In this document: positions 57,393 through 64,000 of the stretch, in pieces | Numbering within the stretch: position 1 is the stretch's first letter | Layout of the letters: the number at the start of each line of letters is the position of its first letter | The notes under the pieces: model-generated | The model's database searches: none | What the model saw: only the letters and a program-made list of their open reading frames with translations | Told to the model about the DNA's origin: nothing | Program-made: the position numbers and the translations under genes | Assembly: GCF_036669915.1 (NCBI RefSeq) | Contig: NC_089312.1 | Location: 4,043,938 to 4,107,937 of the forward strand | Length of the DNA stretch: 64,000 nucleotides | Direction of reading: 5' to 3' | DNA from: Pocillopora verrucosa | Lineage: Eukaryota > Cnidaria > Anthozoa > Scleractinia > Pocilloporidae

Positions 57393-58822
57393 AAACAAAA
57401 GCTGATCTTTGATGGAAATTAGAGTTCTGATGGAAAAAAAAGGAAAAAAAGGTCGACATTTACATTTATGATTCATAAAATATTTTTTGCTCGCGCGCGA
57501 CTAATCTTAACGTATCACAATGACTAAACATTCTCCAACAAAAACTGGGGGATATTCGAGGATATCACCCAAGTGATATTCTCCATTTTTCAAACCATAC
57601 ATCCACTGAGATAAGTCTTAATTCAAGGTAAGAGAAAGTTATTTGGCTGTTACAGAAGAAGGGGAATATTTTGTTTATGAAGTCGCACCAGAGAACGCCC
57701 AAAAGCAAACATTTTAAGTAGAATAAAGTAAGCTGTTTTTTTTTTTTCGCGCGCGTTGCAAAATATTTGAAGGACAATTATCACAAGAGTCTCTATTTTG
57801 CGCGAAGATATGATTGTATATTTGTCCTTGGACACTATCTGTTCCTTGAAGCTCAAAGTTTATCTTGGGGCTTCGTTCTCGCATCTTAATTGGAGCAGAT
57901 TAAGTCCGCGGGCAAACATCCGCGCACATTTCCGCGACAAATAGAGGCTATTGTTTTTATTTTCATTTCGGATTCAAACTAAAACTTAGGTCAATATTTG
58001 ATGAAGAGTATCATTAAGAAATGTGAAAAAAATGGTAGGTTTTTATCGGGATAAACTCACGCGAGAAAAGCTTGTAAATCACAAGTCGATGTAGTCTTCT
58101 AGGTGTTCCGATAGTTGCGGAAGAGCGGAAAAAACGAGAGAGGCGTGGGTCGGGTCGCGTCGACAGACCAACCCAAACCTCCCTTTGCTTTTTCACTCCC
58201 CTTCCACAATCGCGCTGTTTACTATCGAGCTTCGTTTTACTAATTGGACGCCTGGAACAGGCCAGTAAATCATGAGTCGAAAGAAAGAAAAAATATTATT
58301 TCCTCTAAAAGGGGATATATATTCAAATAGCAATCCTCTTTGGAGTTGTTTTCGTCATCTTAGCGGAAGTTTATTGTTCGGTGAAAACCATATTGATTAA
58401 TGAGATCGTGCATACCATTGTAGTTCTGTGTACAGTTCTGCTTTCAAATCATTCACCAAGGGCTCGTGTGTGAATATCTGGCAGCATGGCTGTACATTGT
58501 CATCAGGAGTAACTTACTAACAGAATATGTCCAAAATGTATTTCAGCCTTTATTAAGGTAATATAATGATTCTACATTTATTACACTTAAAATATAACTT
58601 TAATATATTGTAATGATTATTTATGAAGAAAAAATTGCACTGAAATAGATATAAATTTCGTCCAACATTGATATTACAGTAAGTTTAAATTCGCGTTGTA
58701 AATCTAATTTTTAATTAAGTTTTCTCGATATGTAAAGAATTTCATCCCTCTTATTATTGATTGAAAAATTATTTTTAAAAGTTGTTAATCTGCAATATGT
58801 AAAATAGAATTCGCATGGGTTT

Positions 58823-58985
58823 AACCCTTCAACTCTCATGAGTGACCAAGAAAGAATTTCTCCTTACAATATCAATACAATGTTAAGCAGATTAGTGATG
58901 AGAATCGAGAAAAATATCAATTTGGGGATAATTAGTTGATCCAATACTAAATTCTCTGAACGAACATTAACGACTAACATTACGA
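58823..58985. mobile_element. MITE family 1, copy f (truncated, opposite orientation)
   Basis: Starts AACCCTTCAACTCTCATGAG with TGACCAAGAAAGAATTTCTCC, GATGAGAATCGAGAAAAATATC and GATCCAATACTAAATTCTC, then loses the family sequence; the right inverted end is missing. Confidence 0.7.
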
Positions 58986-59119
58986 GTCAAACCTACATTA
59001 GATTGAAATGTAGCACAGCCTTGTTAGTAGCAAAACCAAAGACTAAAAAAATAACAATAAAACAGATCTTTAAAGAGTTTTGTCTTTAACTGGCTTAGTG
59101 ATTGATAACTCTTATTAGA

Positions 59120-59465
59120 GCGCTTTTCGATTGAGTGACAAAAACAAAACCAAAGTAAGCACAACGGCCTTTTAGGAGAAAGGAAAGTACATTTAAGGGT
59201 CAGTGAGAACTCACATTAAGAGTAGTGACGATTGTCAGTCCGAAATAAGGAAAATTCCTTTAAGAGCCGATGAGGACTTTAAGTAAAAACAAACAAATTG
59301 TCTAAAGTGCGGGAAAACGCATGCTAAAAAGTCGTGATTGGTTTTCTGCGCATCTGATTAGGTGATAAATAGAGTGGCGCGGGTTTACAGGACCAATCAC
59401 AGAGCTAAGTAAAGCAAAACCAATGCAATTCGTGATTACTTTCGACACTCGAAAAAAAATTGCTT
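59120..59465. repeat. GCGGGAAA/ACCAATCAC dispersed repeat, copy E
   Basis: GCGCTTTTCGATTGAGTGAC, AAAACCAAAGTAAGC, GCGGGAAAACGC, CGTGATTGGTTTTC, GGACCAATCACAGAG, AAGTAAAGCAAAACC and TTTCGACACTC. The longest copy here, with an internal near-duplication of AAGAGCCGATGAGGACTTTAAG-type sequence. Confidence 0.7.
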
Positions 59466-59573
59466 TATCATGCAAAAAAATCGTGCAATTTACTCTAAAG
59501 AAATGCACGTGTAAATGTTTTCTAAAGTTTATGAGCGCCATGCGGTATTGACGGGAGAAAGTGCGTGAAATTG

Positions 59574-61018
59574 TCAAGGCTCTTCTGGAGAAATAACTCC
59601 TTGAATCCACGGCAAAAAGTCCTTAATATCAGTATAGACACCAGGCCTCCCAGCTTGTGCACAACCCACTCCCCAACTTGTGGCTCCAACGAGAACGTAC
59701 CTGCCCCTCTCCAGACACACAAATGGCCCTCCGCTGTCCCCTTTGCAGCTGTCTATCTTCCCCTGCTCGTAGCCGGCGCAGATCATACGGTCTGTGACAG
59801 TATCCCCGGTACTCTCCAGGTACTGCTGCTTACAGCGCGCATGCTCAATAATAGGAACCCGGGCTACCCGGAGTTTATTCGACGTCCACCCAGATTGATG
59901 GGTCCTGCCCCATCCAGTCACTGAGCAGTTTGTCCCCGGGGGAAAGTTGCTGGAAGCAGTTGGTAAACAGATGGGGCTCATGGTCTCGTTATATCCCGGT
60001 AGAGGAGTGGATAAGCGGAGAAGGGCAATGTCATAGTCGAAGATGCTGTGGTCGTAACTGGGATGCATGCAAATTTGGGCTATATCTGGAGAGAAAGAGA
60101 ACACTGAAACTTAAGTTGCACATATAATATTTGGGTAGCAGAGAGAATGCTTTCCGGAAGACGTAGTGGAATAGCGATTAGCGCGCGAGACTCTGGGTCT
60201 TTTTGTTGTGTACTTGAGAAAAAACTTGACTCTCGCAGAGCTTCTCTCCACCCAAGAGTATAAATGGGTAGCAGTGAACTCTAACAAGAATCCGAGCAAG
60301 TAGGGTGAGTTCTCCGACAACTTGAGGGTATTCGTAAACCAGGAAGGTTTATCAACAGCTTAGATGAGTTTACCGACAGCTAAGACCAATTGATTGACAA
60401 TAAGCGGTGAGCTCGTCAACAACTTTGACCAGTTTGCACGACACTCGACAGACTTCGCCGACGATTGACTTTTTAAAATCAAATTCTGTTTAAAATCATT
60501 CTTCTCCCTTTTTTTCTGATTATTGACCAACCAAAGATATCTCAGCGCAACTGGTGCACGTCCGTAGGAAAAGCTTAAGAGGAGTATAGGTATGAATGGG
60601 AACAATTTACAAACATTTTAGATCTCTTTCATCCATTCCAACCTCCTTGTCCCCGCCCCTCACTTTTATTTTGGTCGCCCTTTCAGGAAATTCTGTGTTA
60701 AAGCTACTTTTTTTCATTATGAAATTTTATCAACGAACTTACTTTTTTTAACCTCATGCCCTTCAATGTTGTCGACATCAAATTCTCCAATGATAATTCT
60801 CAATCCTGGATTCGGTGCTACACAGCCTTTTCTGCTCGGATTGTTACGGTAAATACAATGAGCAGCGGTAAGTACCCACTCCCGATTAAGAAGCGATCCG
60901 CCACAAAAAATAAAGTCATCGGTGAGAGTCTGGAGCCCAACTTGCCACGGCCAGTCTCGATTGGAGGCTACCTGACCTCCAACAATACGACTCAGCTGTT
61001 TTGGGCTGCCACACGTTT
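59574..61018 (-). CDS. trypsin-like serine protease 1 (S1 family), 5' exons not found
   Basis: Secreted or extracellular S1 endopeptidase. Two exons seen: 60743-61018 (acceptor CTTTTTACAG, donor AAAA|GTAAGT, phase 1) and 59574-60085 (acceptor TTCTCTCCAG) to the stop; about 261 residues. Seen: Cys before the activation site ([13 protein letters not shown]), His57 in TAAHC, Asp102 in DYDIALL, Ser195 in GDSGGP, Asp189 six residues before it (trypsin specificity for Arg/Lys), SWGVG, GVYTDI, sequons NETM and NCSV. The Cys before the cleavage site and Cys in SPICLP fit the chain-linking disulfide of two-chain proteases. The 61018 exon begins in phase 1, so signal peptide and propeptide exons lie further upstream and were not identified. 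The intron contains a SINE-like piece. Confidence 0.9.
60155..60290 (+). mobile_element. SINE-like fragment lacking its B box (in protease 1 intron)
   Basis: AGACGTAGTGGAATAGCGATTAGCGCGCGAGACTC resembles a tRNA-head A-box region, and TCTCTCCACCCAAGAGTATAAATGGGTA resembles the body of a SINE I recall from coral and sea-anemone genomes. The expected GGTTCGA B box between them is absent, consistent with an internal deletion. From memory; not searched. Confidence 0.45.
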
Positions 61019-61090
61019 CTGTAAAAAGACAAAGACAGCGTTTAGATGAGGAAATTTAGACAAGGACTAATCATCGATACCTCGCAGCGA

Positions 61091-61284
61091 ACCCTCAAAC
61101 CCCCATGAGTGACCAGCAATCCAATATCACTCTTGAATCCAACATCAAGGTTACAAGGATAAAGGAAATGATCACCAACTAACGAAGCTCTTGATTGTTA
61201 AATAAATTCTCCTTGTCAGCAGCCTAAGAAATGTATACAGAACAGTATGGAGAATATGCATACTGATCTTAAGGTGTAAAGGGT
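61091..61284. mobile_element. MITE family 2, copy d
   Basis: Starts AACCCTCAAACCCCCATGAG and ends CTTAAGGTGTAAAGGGT; interior GAAATGATCACCAACTAACG, TTGATTGTTAAATAAATTCTCC and AACAGTATGGAGAATATGCAT match the family. Confidence 0.7.
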
Positions 61285-61668
61285 AAATAAGCTGTTAACT
61301 CAACACAATGTCTCCTGATGAATGACACTTTCAAGTTTCGCTACGCACTTTTTGACGAACAGAAGTCAAAGGTGCGAAAGTCATTTGAAAGCGATGAAAA
61401 GGAAAGAAAGAAAAACAGTTTGGGAGAGGGCCTTATTTCCAATTTTCCCTTTCCTTTAAATGTCGTTCTGGCGTCACTTTCGCGCCACCGTTCACCAACT
61501 GAAGCTCTATCTAAACAGTAAACCAATCCCATGAGTGATAATCCACATTATTTCTCTTCTTGAAATTATGATACTCTGAAATTTTTAATTTACATATTGT
61601 TTATTCTTACCGGAAAGTCAAAGGTATAAAAATTATAGGGATCAGAATGTACCAATCAAGGCTACGTG

Positions 61669-61731
61669 AGGGGGGGGGGGGAGGAGGGGGAATCAACCGC
61701 CCCTAAAGAAAGTATAAAAGGGGGGGGGCTG
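61669..61731. repeat. G-run cluster with quadruplex potential
   Basis: A run of 12 or more G (61669-61681), then GGAGGAGGGGG and a later G9, all on the plus strand, within 63 nt. Low complexity; also a place where assembly errors are likely. Confidence 0.6.
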
Positions 61732-63198
61732 TAGAAAATTGACTGCCTGTGAGGGGAGATTGTTAATAACCACAGGGACAAAGGGGGGTTAGGTAAATTA
61801 TATCATGACACAACCAAAATCTCCGAGCGCCCCCTCCCCTCTCCTGTCCCCTTTATGACGTGCGACGTACACTATTAAGGAGAGGGATTCCTTCCATCCC
61901 ACCTTCCCAACCCTCTCCTCCCTCCCTGTTTAGTAGAATGTCATATATGAATGTCTTATATCGTGTGCAGTGAAACGTTTTATTTGATGGGATCAAAAGT
62001 TAAATCTCAAGAAAAGAGCTCGCTTGAAACAACTTATTTGTAAGGTTACTAGTGCCTTTGACAAAAAGTCGTGTAATGAGAAAGCTCTTAAAAGTTGAGG
62101 CTACAACAACATTTTTACAGACGCACTAATATTCCGTTGCTTACATAGATTATGACAAGATAGAACATTTTAACATCTAGTGCCTTAATAGCTTGTAACT
62201 CTACAAATGTTTCCTTGGTAGCAAATCCTCTATAAATATTGACTTTTCACCAAATCCTGTGAAACTACGAACGTTTGAGGGATCTATAGAACTCAAAGGA
62301 GTCTCTATAGAACAACGCTGTACTCTAAGACTGGTAATACCGGTTATCATCGAGCTCAATCTACGCTAACACAGTGTCAAACGTCTGCGCCTATGCGCAC
62401 GTTGCTATGACTAGGCGGTGCACCATCAAGCTGTCAGAACCAAGTTGTCTCGCACGAGTTACAAACAAACACACAAAGTAGTAGGTCACGGTGTCTCAAA
62501 CACTTGTAACGTTTTTGGTAAAGCTCAAAACAGAATCTTAAATCAACAGGATACCCGAGCTTCAATAAGCTTAGTCTTCGAAAAGTATCGAGTTTTCCTT
62601 CTCCACATTTCTGTTCATTTTAAAGTTTTCTATGACCGTTTCAATTTTGTTTCGGTTATTTAGCATGACAGCAGCTATTTTTATTGAAATTTTGCCAAGG
62701 AGATTGACGCGCGGCCGGCCATAATTTATTCTTTCGCGCACGTCCGACGCTTGACCGCTGTGTTATCTACGTGCTATCTAACTCCGGTAGGTCAGTGGTC
62801 TACCTTAAAATTCTTTGTATTCAAATTCTTTTCTTGACCAACTACGGAAGACTAAAAGCCGAAAGTTATGATGACTATGACAACGATGACAGCGTTTAGA
62901 CGTATTTACCTAAGCAACACAGTGCCAGCACTTAGCTCCAGAAACTCAACAAGAAGTAGTTGTTTTAAGGCAAAATTGCACGTTAATATCAAAGTCAGTA
63001 TCTGACCAACTACGCCTCTGCCCCTCCCTGATCCAACATAAACCCTAGCTTCTTATCAGGCGACTGCTGTGGGAGTGGGGGTACGTTGCTCAGATACTGA
63101 CATGGATCCAAACTTTTCCTAAACTACACGGTAACTTGACATATAATAAAGTGGATAGCTGACGCCTTTTTCAACAAGAAAGCTCTCCCACGTTCCCA

Positions 63199-63692
63199 CT
63201 AGCCGTTCCTCATAGCCAAATCGATCCAAGACTGAAAGGAAGGAATGTTGGCGTACACCCCGGGTTGATTTCTTTGAGCGCATCCAAAACCCCAGCTTAC
63301 AGCCCCAGCCAGGACAAAAGCACCGTTTTCCCAACAAGCCAGCGGGCCTCCACTGTCACCTTGGCAACTATCGATTCGACCCTGTTTGTAGCCAGCACAG
63401 AGCATGCGTCTTGTAAGGCTCTTTCCTTGGTACATCTTTCTGCACTCGTTATGCTCAATGATCGGGACCTGGGCCACGCGCAGTTTATCGGACGTCGGCC
63501 CAGCCTCACGTATTTGGCCCCATCCGGTCACATAACATTGGGAAGTGTTGGAGGAGTTCCATGATGAGCTTGGCATACATATGGGACTCACAGCGTCGGA
63601 ATAGTTCACTGGTTTGCTAAGGTGAAGCAGAGCGATGTCGAAATCCATTGTTCTCTCGTTGTATTTTTGATGGATGCAAAGTTTCGATACGC
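63199..63692 (-). CDS. trypsin-like serine protease 2, partial (upstream exons beyond the window)
   Basis: Last exon of a second S1 protease, paralogous to protease 1: acceptor TTTACTCTAG at 63693, starting phase 1 exactly as in the first gene, 163 codons to TAG. Seen: LCIHQKYNERT then Asp102 in DFDIALL, SPICMP Cys, CYVTGWG, Asp189 and Ser195 in DSCQGDSGGP, SWGFGC, GVYANI. Sequons at NYS, NSS and NTS. The RIVGG/His57 exon is not in the remaining 308 bp and must lie past 64000. Head-to-tail arrangement with protease 1 indicates a tandem protease cluster. Confidence 0.9.
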
Positions 63693-64000
63693 CTAGAGTA
63701 AATGGAAATTACAATGCGGGTTAAGTGACCATTGTGAAAACCAGGAACTGATAGATCAGCGGGAAAAATTCCTTACGCTCCAAAAAAAAGAGTTTCAACT
63801 AAAGAGGAATTGTTCTCTTCGATATCAATACATTTTAAAGCAGAAGGGTGATGATAAAATAAAAATATGGAATGAGGAATAGCGCTCAATTCAACACCAA
63901 ATGTATAGAAAAGTATGGCAGACATTGCAGGGATGATGTTCTGATCTTAGGAGTGAAAAGGTGCTCCCAGAAGCGATCACCATGTATCTTCTCCCTATAA
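63693..64000. other. intron of protease 2, right edge
   Basis: AT-rich; 63830-63990 has phrases reminiscent of the MITE families (GATATCAATAC, TGATGATAAAATAAAAATATGGAATGAGG, GTATGGCAGAC) but too degraded to assign. No exon seen. Confidence 0.4.

Larger units (their letters stand above)
57393..59573. other. spacer between SLC46-type and serine protease genes (convergent)
   Basis: Both flanking genes end here, so it should hold two 3' UTRs. Contains MITE family 1 copy f, repeat copy E and the GCCTGGAACAGGC palindrome (58250). No gene recognised; the longest frames (58014-58196, 59302-59610) lie in low-complexity or repeat DNA. Confidence 0.5.
61019..63198. other. upstream region of protease 1 / downstream of protease 2
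   Basis: Should hold the missing 5' exons of protease 1. I checked minus-strand donors near 61611 and 62909; neither gives an ATG-initiated signal peptide in the needed phase. Contains MITE family 2 copy d, a G-run cluster at 61669-61731 and little else. Confidence 0.4.

Noticed and set aside
57565-58196. Several minus-strand frames of 60-70 codons downstream of the SLC46-type gene
   Set aside because: They lie in A/T-runs or repeat DNA, with no splice context or recognisable domain.
62909-63000. Possible signal-peptide exon of protease 1 on the minus strand (KQLLLVEFLELSAGTVLL)
   Set aside because: No ATG in frame and the donor phase (2) does not match the phase-1 start of the exon at 61018.
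1-64000. CRISPR arrays, operons or bacterial features
   Set aside because: No regularly spaced repeats or closely packed frames; all genes have eukaryotic introns.

Overview
The window is nuclear DNA of an intron-rich animal, most likely an anthozoan cnidarian and plausibly a scleractinian coral. I infer this from AT-rich sequence, GT-AG introns with consistent phases, metazoan gene families (myosin regulatory light chain, MED28, SLC46, ATP synthase DAPIT subunit), DUF3504/Crypton-type genes, and dense MITEs and tRNA-derived SINEs of types I associate with coral assemblies. The species cannot be named from the sequence.

Left part (1-26 kb): about 9 kb with no strong gene (two weak candidate small secreted-peptide genes and several local duplications), then three related class A GPCRs at 9.0 kb (+), 16.5 kb (+) and 24.4-25.9 kb (-). 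Between the second and third lies a Crypton-derived tyrosine-recombinase-like gene (20.2-21.6 kb) whose uninterrupted frame hides a 75-nt in-frame intron. The three receptors keep D2.50, D3.32, CWxPF and NPxxY but all lack the canonical Cys3.25-ECL2 disulfide.

Middle (26-33 kb): repeat-rich, apparently non-coding DNA. At 33.5-39.2 kb two myosin regulatory light chain genes stand in tandem on the minus strand, each with two coding exons of 401 and 115 nt and 171 residues. They differ at the Thr next to the activating Ser.

Right part (40-64 kb): a DAPIT-like ATP synthase subunit gene with a 4.8-kb intron holding a decayed SAP-domain gene and several MITEs; MED28 in four exons; an SLC46-type transporter in six coding exons; and two trypsin-like serine protease genes on the minus strand, the second running off the window. 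Six copies of one MITE family, four of a second, two SINE-like pieces and a cluster of repeats carrying GCGGGAA and ACCAATCAC motifs fill introns and spacers.

The GPCRs, light chains and proteases each show local duplication; MED28, DAPIT and SLC46 are single-copy genes with no evident functional link. All spliced structures were worked out by eye from splice sites, phase and family resemblance; no database search was run.
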